Shown here: piece after piece, positions 11,740 through 23,030 of the stretch
Numbering within the stretch: position 1 is the first letter of the stretch
Layout of the letters: every line of letters begins with the position of its first letter
From: Symsagittifera roscoffensis
Taxonomy: Eukaryota; Xenacoelomorpha; Acoela; Convolutidae
DNA length: 64,000 bases
NCBI RefSeq assembly: GCF_963678635.1
Contig: NC_087067.1
Coordinates: 27,535,547-27,599,546 of the forward strand
Direction of reading: 5' to 3'
The notes under the pieces: model-generated
Databases searched by the model: none
Seen by the model: only the letters and a program-made list of their open reading frames with translations
What the model was told of the DNA's origin: nothing
Program-made: the position numbers and the translations under genes

Positions 11740-12228
11740 ATTGTTCCGACTTTCGAAGAAAACGGAATATTTATGCTCGGTGTTTTTTTTATTCAATCAA
11801 TTTTCACCGATCGAAGTAATCATTTTCAGCAAAAATTTTTTATAGCCCATTGAAGATATCGACTTCCTGAGTTCAAATGTAACAAAATATTTCACCTTCG
11901 ATAATTTTCTGTAAAGTTCTGGGGGTTTGAAAATTGCCAATTTTGCCATGTTCTGGACTAAACTTTGAAGAGTTTGTTCATAATGCTCAGATCGTAACGC
12001 GAATTATTTATGTGTGGCGAACTATCCCGCACAACAAAATCGTTTCAAATTGAATTGAGGCTAGCTAATTGGTCGTATTAATTTCGTACGACGAAAAATT
12101 TTACACATTGATTTTTGTCCAAAATGCATAGGTTTTCAGTATTTTCTTTTCCCAAAAACTATTCTATATAAATTAAGGGACAGTCGGAACAGTCAGGGCT
12201 TTGCCCTGATATACGAGCAGTCTTGTTT
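11740..12228 (+). mobile_element. HINE/Helentron-like non-autonomous element, copy 2
   Basis: The better-preserved copy of the element at 6,118. It starts 'ttgttccgactttcg'. The matching subterminal inverted repeat is 'cagtcggaac' at 12,181-12,190, the 3' hairpin is CAGGGCtttGCCCTG at 12,194-12,208, and the end is 'tacgagcagtcttg' before TT. It is about 490 bp long and non-coding. The stem is conserved between copies while the loop differs by one base. Confidence 0.6.
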
Positions 12229-12669
12229 ACGATCTACATCGGTCGTCAGGAAAACTTGACACGCGAATGCTCAATTTGATCAGGAGAACTGGCTCCAAAA
12301 TTACAGGTATAAAAAGTTTCATGTATTCATTTCGCGGTACGAATTAGTTTTTTTTTCATATTTAACAGGATTAATGCGCGACAGTCCTAAGAGCTTGCGT
12401 TCAATAAATTGATTGCCTATGATGAATTAGCGTAAAAGAGTAAGTTTATATCATTAATGCATGAAATGGAATTTCACCTTACCATAAGCTTTTCAATAAA
12501 AAGTGTTCACGCTCAATTGGCAAACCAACAAAGGCCCTTTTTATTGTGTTTAAAAAAAGGTCACCAAGAAAATTGACATAATCATCAGTTCAGACACTTC
12601 TTAAATCGATTTAGCAATCTCCCTGCTGAACCGTTTTTGAGACAGTGCGCAGAGATAATAACCTTACCC
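12229..12669. other. Unassigned stretch
   Basis: AT-rich sequence between the HINE-like element and repeat X copy 2. Nothing recognised. Confidence 0.4.
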
Positions 12670-13467
12670 AGACTACGTGAAAAATAACGTAAAAACTTTG
12701 TGTGCTCGCATTCAAATCATGATTTTACAGAAAATTGATTAGTCAGCAGGGCAATAATGTTCTGTTTATTAAACCGTAAGGGCTTGAATGATGCGATTTC
12801 CGTGACAGCTTCTCCTTTTTTATTTGTTTTTGGTGTTTTGTAGTAATAGCATGTGTCTTGTCAGCTTTTGGTACTGCTGTTTTTTGAAGACATTAGACAC
12901 TGGCAATTTTTTGAAGACATTAGACACTAAATATGTGATCGGAAATGCAAATCGTGTTGGATATGACCTGCAAATATGTGATGGCCAAAACCTACATACC
13001 AAATTTTCGAACTTTCAAGAATGCATTTCTTGGCATTTTTATAAGCTGTTCGTGAATTGCATTTTTAGAAGTTTTTGAATTATGGTAATTAATTATGCAT
13101 TTTTGGGTATTAAACAATCCCATGTGTTTTCTTTCTATATACCTATGTACGAAAAAGCATTAGTTTGTAGTCCTAATTTCCGGCGACAAAAAAAATCTGG
13201 CAAGTACAAAATAATGCCGAGGGACTTAGAGGGTGCTGTTTTTTGTTATAATAATAATAAATTCTACTTATATTCTGCGATTTATCCAGAAAAAATTATA
13301 GATTGAAGAAAAAATTAGAAATTTTGAACTCTTATCTTTCGTTTCTCTTGCATCGTTTTAATATGTTTCTTAAAGAAAATAGTTTAAAAAAGCAAAAAAA
13401 ATCAGATTTGAAAATTTTTTATTTTCGTTTTATTTCAATTGATACAAATTTTCTCGGGCTTACGATT
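12670..13467. repeat. Dispersed repeat X, copy 2
   Basis: Second copy of the segment at 7,773-8,530, in the same orientation. It contains a local tandem duplication of about 26 bases around 12,882-12,930 ('ttttttgaagacattagac' twice) that copy 1 lacks, and retains the ~25 bases missing from copy 1 near the right end. The flanks are unrelated to those of copy 1, so repeat X behaves as a dispersed unit with definable ends. Confidence 0.75.
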
Positions 13468-13739
13468 TATGATCTAATGCTTTTTACCTAAATATGTCAA
13501 TGCTTTTTTTTAACTAAAACTATTTGTTGAAGTAGTCGCAATCAATCAAATAAGTATCTTTTTTTATGCATTAGGTTGTCTATAGACTGTTTCGGCTCAA
13601 TTTAAAAATTTTTAAAGGATATATTGAAATTAATTAGATTTATATGGTGTCCGTGTTTGCACAGAGATTAGGTTTTTGTTGTTACGTGTTAGTTTTGTTG
13701 GGATGTTTGCCTTTTTCTTGAGTTGAAATTAAAATGTCG

Positions 13740-15810
13740 GTTTGTTATATGCTTGTTCTCGTCTTACTTTAGAGAGTAATTTTAATAGTAGTTCATTGAT
13801 AAACTTCTGTCCTGTGTTTTTCTTATTTTTCCTTACATGTGGTCTTAGGCAAAATGCAGTTCGAATAAACAAGTTTTCTTGGGTCTGCAGATTTCTTAAA
13901 GTGGTTTTAGTAAAAATTCCATTTTCATAGAAACCATTTTTTATATCGGGTTTTATAAATTATTTTTAAATTCTAATGATAACGGATGAGCCGATAAACT
14001 GTCTTGTTTGATGGAAATGAATCGGTTGCACCTTTTTCTTACTATTTCATTGTATTGGTTGTAGGTAAAGTTTTGATCCAAAAATATAAAAACGTATTAA
14101 ACTGCATTTTAAAAAGTCAATCGGTGTTTTAGTTCCATGTAAAATTTTCAACGTTTTCTTTTTTTAATCCATGGCTAATCACTTTTAAGTTTGTATAGTT
14201 TCGTAATTGTTAGAGTCATCGGCATAAAAAACATTCACTGCGATCTGGTATATTTGCAAGATCAAGATAAGAAATTTATGAAAAGGAAAAAGTAGGGGAT
14301 CTATAAAAGAACCTTGAGCTACCCCAAAATGAAGCTTCTGTTCTTGAGCATTAATTTGAGTGAAAACACACTGGTTTTTTACGTTGCTGAGGTATGGTTT
14401 TAGTTATTTAAGAGAAAAGCTTCTCAGACCGTGAAGGTGGCGTTTTGAATAAGAATACTATGATCTACCGTGCAGTGCAGTTTCCACAATAGCATCAATT
14501 GTTGGGCGTTTGTTGCGAAATCCGAACTGGTTTTTTTGCTCAAGATTTCAAACTTTTTCAAAAAGTGATCAATATTTTCGATAAAATGTTCTCAAAAATG
14601 TTTTCTTTGCAGGAATTAAAGGAATAAGTTTTTAATTGCAAGTAATTGACGTGTCTCCTCCTTTAAAAAATAATTTTATTAAGTATGTTGTTATAATAGG
14701 GTTCATTATGGTAATCAGGCATTTTGACAGACCCATCTTACCTTTGGGTTATTTTTGCTAATTTCGTTAATTTCTCATAAATTTCTTGTTCACCGATTGT
14801 TCACAGGAAAAAAAAATTTTTTTTGTTATAATTTTGGAAACATTATTGTTTTTGTGAAATCCACATGACAACTCTGGACCGACTTTGACCAAATAATTGT
14901 TGAATTCTTGTGCAATTGTATGTATTTTTTTAGTTTTTGAACTGTTTTCCTATTATCGCCTCTAAAATTTCTCACACAATTATAAAAGTTTTTCTTAGTT
15001 TGTCCAGTTGCTTCAAAGGTTAAGCCGATAGAGAAATCTTTTTTATTATCCGATACCGTTTTTTGACAGTTTGCTGTTTCATCTTTTGCTTTACCTCTAA
15101 AGTATCTGCAGGTTGATATAATTTAAGTAAATTGCACTTTTAGAACTCGCATATTTGATTTCATTTGATAACCGGTTTTCTTTTGACAGCGGTACGTTGC
15201 ATCCAGAGTGTTTTGCACTCTGCTTCTGCAGCTCTCCATAATTGCTACCGTAAAATAGTTCCGTTTCACATTTTTCTATAAATTCAATGTTGAAGTCAAC
15301 TTCAGCCCCATAATCATCAGTGATTGTGTGTTCAATATTTTAATTGTTGAAAATTGAAAAGTAGTTTTGCTACCGCCAAATCTTGGGTTGTCTTTGTGTT
15401 CTGTGTTATTCGAGTGCTTTCATTTTGTTCATATGTCAACTATCAAGCAGTTCCAATATTTCATTGAGAGTCTTGCTATCTTGTTTCGCTCTTGTTTCGC
15501 AACTAATACATCTATATTAAAATGGTCACTTACATATTTTTTTTAGCAACAGTTCAAATTTATGGGTCAATAAAATTTCAAAGAAAATGTCAGTTTTTGC
15601 TCTGGGTGACTTGTAAACCACGCTAAGAAACAGTTTGTTTGCTACAGATTTTTGAGGCAGCAAGAATTTGAATTTTGTTTGAGGCTGTACCTTTCAAAAT
15701 TTTTGAAATGCACTTCCCTATAAAGATTTGCTCCTCCTCCACCCCACCTTTGGTTTTTTTCTACATTCAGCAATGTCTTTAAAACCATTTTGGCAAAAAA
15801 ATTTTGGGAT
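13740..15810 (-). pseudogene. Decayed LINE (CR1/L2-like), endonuclease and reverse transcriptase
   Basis: Read on the - strand, frames interrupted by stops and shifts carry the hallmarks of a non-LTR retrotransposon pol. Near 15,590-15,760 a 'GGGANLYREVHFKNFERY' run followed by 'DHFNIDVL' (15,510-15,540) matches the APE-type endonuclease ('GGVA.Y.....' and 'GDFNIDLL'). The reverse transcriptase follows: 'NQFGFRNKRPTIDAI' at about 14,490-14,535, 'GVAQGS' at 14,308-14,325 and the catalytic 'YADD' at 14,215-14,226. Low-coordinate sequence to about 13,740 ('TGQKFINELLLKLL') fits the C-terminal region. No intact frame is longer than a fraction of the domain, so it is dead. No 3' tail or 5' end is identifiable. 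The class is well supported; the clade is a guess. Confidence 0.75.
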
Positions 15811-16047
15811 AAGATATGTCCCTTAGCCAAGTTTCTGGTAGAACAACACATAACGCTTCAAGTTTTGTTGCTGAAGCTGTACACTCACTCAATTCATCAT
15901 AGTTTGCTCCAAGAGAGCGTGTATTTTATAGCAAAAGGATTTCGGTTAAAGATTGATCGGTTAAATCTTACCAGACCTGCTGCTGCTAGTTATTAGTATA
16001 CTATTTTCGTCGCTAATAATTGAGAGTGTTTAATGTGTAATAGCCTC

Positions 16048-16190
16048 TAATGTATGTGTGCGCCTGCGTATTTTTCTGTGCGCTAGTGTGTGTGCTCGTG
16101 GGTGTGTGCGTGTGCCGGTCTTTGTGCGTGCGTTAGCGTGTGCGTGCGCGTGTGTGTGGATGTTAGCATGTGCATTTGTGTTTGCGTGAT
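16048..16190 (+). repeat. GT/GC-rich microsatellite
   Basis: About 140 bases of degenerate alternating purine-pyrimidine sequence ('gtgtgtgc', 'gcgtgcgtgtg'). It stands out against the AT-rich surroundings and could adopt Z-DNA in principle. Confidence 0.8.
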
Positions 16191-16457
16191 TATGCGGGGT
16201 ATCAACTTAGGGTTTTCAAAATAAAATATCTTCTGCAGATTTTCACTTCAAATTTAAAAAACAGCATGTTTTTTTGATAGCTTTCCATAACAATTCAAAT
16301 GATTGATTTGAGAGCCTTTAACAACAATTCAAATGATTGATTTTTATCAGCAGAGTACGAAGATCAATTTCAATCATCAAATGAAAACACAGATCATGTC
16401 CTTAACATATAGTATTGGTTCAACAGTTGTTCGGTTTTTTGTTTGGGCTTAAGTGAA

Positions 16458-16610
16458 ATTGTCGATTATTCTCTCGCGTAAGCCAGCTAGGTATACTAAT
16501 TATTTTTGCGAAAGTTTCGTTATCGGGAACTAGATTGTCAATTATTCTCTCGCGTAAGCCAGCTAGGTATACTAATTATTTTTGCAAAAGTTTCGTTATC
16601 GAGAACTAGA
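16458..16610 (+). repeat. 76-bp tandem duplication
   Basis: Two near-identical 76-bp units, each holding 'ctctcgcgtaagccagctag' and ending 'atcgggaactaga' or 'atcgagaactaga'. The second is followed by 'cttcccgcaaac', the tract that also follows the recurrent hairpin at 19,902. Confidence 0.8.
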
Positions 16611-16684
16611 CTTCCCGCAAACAACTTCACTTAGCAAATCCAACTTGCTTTATTATTGAATTTCAACAACTTCCAGGCACAATC

Positions 16685-16757
16685 TTATATGGCCTAGGTT
16701 TGATGTGCTCGCTTTTGCAACCTTAAGTCTGGGGTTCGAGTCACTGCAGGATCGCGT
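16685..16757 (+). repeat. tRNA-like SINE head (A and B boxes)
   Basis: An A-box-like 'tggcctaggttt' (about 16,690) and a B-box-like 'ggttcgagtca' (about 16,733) are spaced as in a tRNA gene, with 'tgctcgc' and 'gcaacc' between. The acceptor stem does not pair convincingly. Interpreted as a tRNA-derived SINE head; the sequence to its right is family-1 repeat. Confidence 0.5.
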
Positions 16758-16799
16758 TTTTTTTCGGTATGTTTTCAGTTGATTTTTTTTCCAGTTTAC

Positions 16800-17330
16800 A
16801 TTTATTTTTCGGACTTTTGTTTGTCTGCTCAAATTTTGTCGGCTTAATTGTCTCATCACGGGTTCTGCTTGTTTTCGGAGCAAATTTCGTATTAGTTGTA
16901 AGTGCAAATGTTGTTCATTGAAGTTTCAAGAGGGGTCTTGAAAATTTCAAATTTTTTCACCTCAAATATTGTCTGCTTTTACATTGTCGGCGTATTTACG
17001 ATATTGCGAAATTTTCTTGTGCTGTGTTTTTGTTGCAACTTGTTTTTTTTGTAACTTTAGGGGGGAGTTAAAATTTTAACAATTTTTTATAAATTATTTT
17101 TTTCTTGGCTCAACTTTTGTCTGCCCAAAGATTGTAGGCTTTATTTCTTTTGACCATATTCCATTGCATTGCATTATTGTGGATTTTTACTGGATTGTCA
17201 GCAAGTTTCCTTGTAGTTGCAATTGCAAGAGTTGTTCATTGTAATTTCAGGAGGGATTAAATTTTTTTCTTTTAATTCATTTTTTTTCGGCCCAACTTGT
17301 GTTTCCTCAAAGATTGTCGGCTTTTTTCTC
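16800..17330 (+). repeat. Family-1 composite repeat, copy 2 (first module)
   Basis: At least three degenerate units of the ~160-bp module seen at 270-1,400 ('tttcaggggg', 'ggctcaac', 'gtctgctc', 'attgtcggc'). Non-coding. Confidence 0.6.
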
Positions 17331-17339
17331 TTTGTTAGC

Positions 17340-19300
17340 CCTATGATAAGCAAGGTTTCTGCAATCGGTTGCTAGACATTTTTTCCCGTAACCAACTTTA
17401 TTCACAGGATCTTCACTCCTAGAGGAGAATTTCTAGAGTATCTTCACTTCTCTTTCATCTGACATGCTCAATTTTTTGAAAATTCAAATAAAAGTACTAT
17501 CATTTAGCAAGTAAGTAGTTCACGCCCGTTTCAGGTTGTAATTATCCTTTCGGGAAAAAAACGTTCATTTTTTGCGTTCCTTGTTTTCGTATTCTTTTCT
17601 GTCGGTTCAATTTCTGTTTTTTTTTAAACGCCTTTTTTTTATCTGGCAGGATTTATTTTGGTTTACTTTTTAAAGCATTGGTTTTGTTCCAATTTAAACA
17701 GTTTTCGTTCTAACTGGAACTTTGTAAGTTTTAAATTGTGCCACGTCTGATGCTGTGTTTTTTTTCTCTCTTTTTTTCTAAATATTCAAACTGTTTCAGT
17801 TTATGGTATATCGACTTAGTCAACTTATTTGTGCGTAATTTCAAGTGCAAAATATATCCGTTTAGGATTATTTTTTTCAGTTTGGATGGGTCGTAAAAAC
17901 TTTCAAGTTTATATGAAATGTTTTATGACAACATTTTTGTTTTCGGCTCAACAGGTTTCGAACCAAATTTGTTTGCCTTTGTTGGCGCTCGTTAAATGAT
18001 ATACATACATGATATTTTGTAGCTGTTATTTTTCAACTTTTGTCAAGTTATTTTAACTAATATTTTTAATGTAATATTGCAATAACACCAATGCGTGAGA
18101 CGACGATGCCCAGGATTTCAAATTGCTATCTTATTCGAATTGCTGACTTATTTTGTTTTTTCAATTTGCTGACGTAATTAGTCTGCTTATTTTTGCTAAC
18201 TTAATTCCGGCAGAAAGGAGTTTTTTGAAAGCTCGACTTCTTTCTGGTATTCGGAGAGCTCTTTGTAAAGTTTATAACGGTACAGGTAATTTTGTTCCGG
18301 ATATTTTGGGCTTATGCTTTTTTTTGGCAAAAATCGATTTTTTAATTTCTTTTTCAGCATTTTTATTTGATTTCAACCATAGTCATTATTTTTTGATTCG
18401 CAAGTGGTGCGAAGCTCAGTTTCGCTTCTGCGTGAATTAATAAGACCAATTATTTTATTGCTTCAATTCAATTTGGAACGATTTCATAATTCATCACGTG
18501 TAAAATATAAAACGAGCAGCTTAGAGATAATCGTATCAGGATATTATCTGTACTACTGTGCAAAGTCGGATGGGCGCATCCAGATCAAGGGATCGATCCT
18601 CTGAAAAATTAAACAGAAAAAAATGAATAAAAAACCGCTCGAGCATATATAGTCCTCAGTTTCTTCGGAAGTCGGAACAATAACAAGCGACGATAAATAT
18701 CGTATTAGACAGGATTCGCTAGCTTAATACATAGGTGAACCTATTCCCCATTTTACTACGTAAGAAGATCTACTCCTTATCTTAGAACAGGAAATTTTAA
18801 TTTGTTCAGGGTCGAATTTCATTTTAGCGATTTGATTTTGATTTCTTTCTAAGTTAAGTTCAAATTCGTTTGCTGAAAAGAAAGGAAGTTACGTTCTCCA
18901 ACCTTGAAAGTGCAAATGTCGCAAAAACTTGAATGACTTAAGACTTCGAAAACCAAATTAAATTTCTCAATTAAATTTAAACTCATTTTTTGACCTTACT
19001 TTCTCATATCAGTTTAGTTTCATGAAAAGATTGTCAATTAGCAAAGACTTTTAAAGTTTGAAAGATGACAAACAAGAGTCAATCTATGTTTGAAAAGGGT
19101 CAATCTATGCTTGAAAAAAAAGGTCAGCCCATTAGCTATGTTTCGTTCTGATCACACAGCGGAAGTTTAATTCATGACAGCACTTCACTAATTAACAATC
19201 AAAGTTCAAATTTTCTGGACTCACTTTTTGAGCTCAATTTCAGTCTCTCTCATTCTCTCTACTCCATTAAAGTGCATCCAATACTGACTGCCTGGTATTT
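17340..19300. other. Unassigned stretch with repeat fragments
   Basis: No gene recognised. A degenerate recurrent hairpin lies near 17,343. A family-1 hairpin with its 'caagtggtgcgaagct' lead-in lies at 18,401-18,416. A '5' HINE-like' motif on the - strand (gtcggaacaa at 18,671-18,680) has no matching 3' hairpin nearby. A weak B-box-like 'gggatcgatcctc' is at about 18,588. The ORFs at 18,153-18,604 have no motif. Confidence 0.4.
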
Positions 19301-19324
19301 TCTACTGAAGCGTGTTTAAAAATT

Positions 19325-19372
19325 TTACAATGTTTCAATAGACGAGGTTCGATTCCCCGTTGTAAAAACTTA
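19325..19372 (+). repeat. Possible tRNA-like relic (B box only)
   Basis: 'acgaggttcgattccccgt' at about 19,343 is an exact RNA polymerase III B-box core (ggttcgattcc) set in a T-arm-like context. No convincing A box or cloverleaf lies upstream, so this is at most a SINE or tRNA fragment. Confidence 0.3.
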
Positions 19373-19901
19373 ATTGTACAGGGCTTGTTTTTTACTTTTG
19401 AGGTATGAAATTGATTTCAAAATTTTGAAAAAAAAAAAACAATTCTATAATGCTAGGTTTGCTTAAATTTTGTGAAAATTTCATTTGGAAAATAAGTACG
19501 GAAATTTATTAGGATGGAAAATTAGTTAGAAACATTTAGCAGGACTGTTTAGCTAGAAACTCCGACCTTTGGTCGAGTAGTTTCTTGCGTCCAATTTTCG
19601 TTTTCATCAAATTTTCGTCTCAGCCTGTGATATAATTTTCATGAGTTACATATAACAAACAGAATCAGTTTAGTAAATTTTAAATCAGTGTAGTAAAACT
19701 TAAATCAGTTAATGAATAAAAAGACATATTTCGATTACGTGCTTCAAAACACTCACGCTCGATAGACCTCAAATTTGTGTAGAATAAACTGCAGTAAAAA
19801 ATCAAACTCCTTGAATGGCTTACAGTAAACATTATCTTGCCAAAAACATGGATTGAATGACCGCATGATGCTTTTTTTTTTCGTTCGAGTCTTCATTTAC
19901 C

Positions 19902-21045
19902 CTTGCGATAAGCAAGAGTATTGCAATCGTAAACTAGACTTTTTTCCCGCAAATAATTTTGTCCACAGGACTCTTCTGGACTCATCTTTAGTTGCACTTT
20001 GATTCATAATGTTGAAATTTTTTTGGTTGCAAAAATTTTGCAAAAATTTTTTTTTCTCAGAAACTTCTACTGATCTCTAAAAATAGGTATCATTGGAAAG
20101 ACCGCCTACTCCCCTCTGTGGCTGGATTTGGCTTTAGTTTCTTTTTACTTTACATCTCTGTCTACAGCCTTCGAAAAATTCTGTGGGGAAAATATTTGAC
20201 ACATATATATTTTTTTCGTTTTCTCGAAAACGACCCCTCTCAAATTCGTGTTTTTGGTTTCACTGAACAGAACGGATTTGAAAATTCCACTGCTTTGATA
20301 AGCGTCCAATCCCAATTTTTTTTACAGAGTTATGGCCCTTGGAATAGACAAATTTTTTGATTTTTTTATTGTTTTTTTTATATTTTTTTGACTTCTCGAA
20401 AATTAACCTCTTAAATCTGAGACTGTGGGTTCAATGAAGATAACAGATAGTGGTAAGCTCCCCTGCATCAGCAACTATCTGGCGAATTCTCAGGTTAAGT
20501 GTTCAATAGAGAAAATCGGTTTTGGGAATAGTCTCTGCTTAAGCGGCCGCACCCGTCTTTTTGCAGGAAAAAATATAGATTGTGGAAAGTCTTTGTTGAA
20601 AGACCATTTTCAGATCTTTCGAACGTTTATTAGAAACTATTCGGATTTTCTTGAAATTTACCCTATCAAATCTGAGATTAAAGGTTCAATGAAAAAATTG
20701 GTTGCGAGAACTGTTCCTGCAGAAGCGGCGGCTCTAGCGGTGATGTTATTTCTTGGGATAATTGGTTTTCTCAAAATTTTCCGCTCTTCTCAATTATTTA
20801 AGCAGAGACACAACTAAGGTTTTTTGGCAAAGTCCAATTTTTGAAATCACACTTTCGTGCCGCATCAGTATAACGATTTCATATAATATCAAACTCGTAC
20901 CTCTAGCTTTAGATGGGCCCTTAGTTGTTTTTTTTATCGAGACAGGAAAAGTTTGGTTCATCTAGTTTTTTCCAAGATTTTATTTTTCATTAAGTTTTGT
21001 TTGAGTTGTATTGCAAGGGGTACGAAGCACCACTTCGCCTCTGTA
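19902..21045 (+). repeat. Family-1 composite repeat, copy 3
   Basis: It starts with the recurrent hairpin CTTGCgataaGCAAG (19,902-19,916) and 'tgcaatcgtaaactagac'. It then runs through units of the second module ('ttatggcccttgg', 'cttctcgaaaat', 'tcaatgaagataac', 'ttcaatagagaaaatcgg') and ends at the hairpin and 'cttcgcctctg' near 21,022-21,041. The ORFs at 20,118-20,965 fall within these modules and are not supported as genes. Confidence 0.6.
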
Positions 21046-21049
21046 CCAA

Positions 21050-22255
21050 TAATCTGCTAAAATTTAAATTTTTTTATATTGTGGCAGAGAATGATAGAAA
21101 CGTGACATAAATGTTTGTTCATGATTTCCGGTTAAGCCTATTTTTTGAAGGAATTCAAGACGTTTTTTTTCAAAAATGGTAAAACAAGGTACAATCTCCG
21201 ACAACTTTCTTACCCATAATTGTTTTTGAACGTAAGCCTTCGAGAAGTTGTCGTTTGAATTTTTTGTTCACGAAATGAGTGGAGTGCCGCATAAAACGAG
21301 AGGTTGTGTATTATTGATGGCCAACCTTCTCATTTTACAGGGTATCCCGAAACCATTTCTCGAGTAGAACTTAATTTCAGCTCTGGTTTATTTTAAAGAA
21401 AACAAGCTTAACAGATGAATGCATTGCTGTCTTGCAAACAAGTCGAATTCATGCAAACTCATTTACAGCCAGCCAACCTTTAGGCTTCCAACGATTTTAA
21501 AGTCGTCCATGAGTTTCCTTGTAAAAAGAATCAAACATCATTTTTGCGTTTTTAATAAGTTTAAATTTAAAAAAAAGATTGAACGCAATTTCGCGTTTTC
21601 TTTGGGCTCAAAACTTTTTAAACGTCGCTTCATTGTCAAGACGAAGTTTTTCTGACAAACAAAAATGAGAACGTTATCATTATTCAAAGTGAGAAGCGAT
21701 TAGAATTTTATCGATCCCTGCAAGAAACCGGGTTGATTGTATCATTTTTTATGAAATAATTTCAACCCGATCATCTTACAGGGTGGCGTAAGATTCTAAC
21801 TTTGATGTTTTTTTTTAGAAATTTTGATCAATACATCGAAATTCTTGAAATATCTAACCTTTTTCTAGACAACAAAGTTTCCTCTTAAAATATCGGAATC
21901 TATTAGGATGCTTTTTGTCTTTGATGAAAGACTTGTTAGTTTATTGAGAAAACTGATGGCGAAACGATTCAGGATGAAAAATGAATTTTTAAGAGCCCCA
22001 TTGACAATTGAAACAACTACCGCACTATAAAAAAGAGGGAAAGCTCACAAAAATTTACGCTTATCTAAAAAGCATTCAACTACTTGATAAATAAAAATCT
22101 TGATGAGCAATTACTCATTATGTTTTGGAGGTAATTTGATCTCAATGTTATTAATTTGTCTTCTGTGATCAAAAATGGCGGCTCAATAGGCGCCGCCTAA
22201 GCTCTGAAATGTAAAAATTAAGAAATTATGACTGAAATAAAGCGCCGAAAAAGTG
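21050..22255. other. Unassigned stretch
   Basis: No gene recognised. Two 'cttacaggg'/'tttacaggg' motifs (21,336 and 21,776) in the same orientation hint at transposon ends, but I cannot pair them. The ORF at 21,419-21,655 has no motif. Confidence 0.35.
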
Positions 22256-22259
22256 ATCA

Positions 22260-22560
22260 GTTTAAAACGGCAATAGATAATCTACTTTTAAATTGAGTTT
22301 GTAAATTGTTCCTTTTTTTCATGACGAGTTTTCTTCTGAAGATAAGACTCATAATCTTTATGGTTAAGAAATGTTCGTTTTGCAGACAAAAAAAAATCAT
22401 TTTTTTTCCTCTGACAATTGAAAATTTTGTACTCGGGTGTTTTAGTTTTTTTTGTTTTCCACGCAAAATCAGGTACCACAAAAAAACATCGAACTGGGTT
22501 GATTGATAAATCATATTAAAGACCTATCAGTCGTAATTCGAACCACATTGAAAATTTCAA
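22260..22560 (-). repeat. Family-2 dispersed repeat, inverted copy
   Basis: Reading the - strand from about 22,560 gives 'cgaattacgactgata', 'tttgtggtacctgattttgc' and 'acacccgagtacaaaat' in the same order as the copy at 8,860-8,990. The ORFs on both strands are shadows of this repeat. Confidence 0.55.
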
Positions 22561-22639
22561 AAAAAAATTTCTGGTGTCCAGAAAAACCCGGTTTGAATTT
22601 TTTCATTTATGTCTAATTTTTTGCCTATTAGATGATGAC

Positions 22640-23030
22640 TTCTTGACATAGCCTTACAACGACTGTAGTTTAATCTCGATTGCAACGTCAAACGTTAGCG
22701 TTGGCAGTTAGTTTTGGCACAGTGTTTGAGATTTTGTTGGGTCTAATATGAGTGTATTGCGCAATGGAGAGTATGGGTTTGTACGAATGGGATTTCGAAT
22801 GTAGCGTGTGGCTTCCATGACTAAAGATTTTTCTAGCGTTTTTCTCAAGTCTTCAGATTCTCTACTGCGTTTGCGTCATCGGCGTACCACTTTTGGTTTA
22901 CCAAAGGGTTTTGGGTATTTTTGGTTGGAGATAGAATGGCTAAGCCGTACATCGCCTTTGCTAGTGGGTTACCTTGAGTAAATTTTTGCTTGCCATAAAA
23001 TCGTTTCTAACACAGACTTCGGTCGGCTTT
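22640..23030 (-). pseudogene. Reverse transcriptase fragment (WYADD type)
   Basis: The - strand holds 'TQGNPLAKAMYGLAIL' at about 22,935-22,985 and then 'KWYADDANAVENL', with YADD at 22,875-22,886. This combination ('TTQGDPLAMAMYALAI' ... 'WYADDA.A.G.L') is a reverse-transcriptase subfamily common in aquatic invertebrate mobile elements. The sequence continues in shifted frames toward 22,640. No intact domain remains. Which retroelement order it belongs to is not settled by this fragment. Confidence 0.55.

Noticed and set aside
19325-19372. Functional tRNA gene
   Set aside because: Only a B box and a T-arm-like sequence are present; no A box or acceptor stem could be paired.
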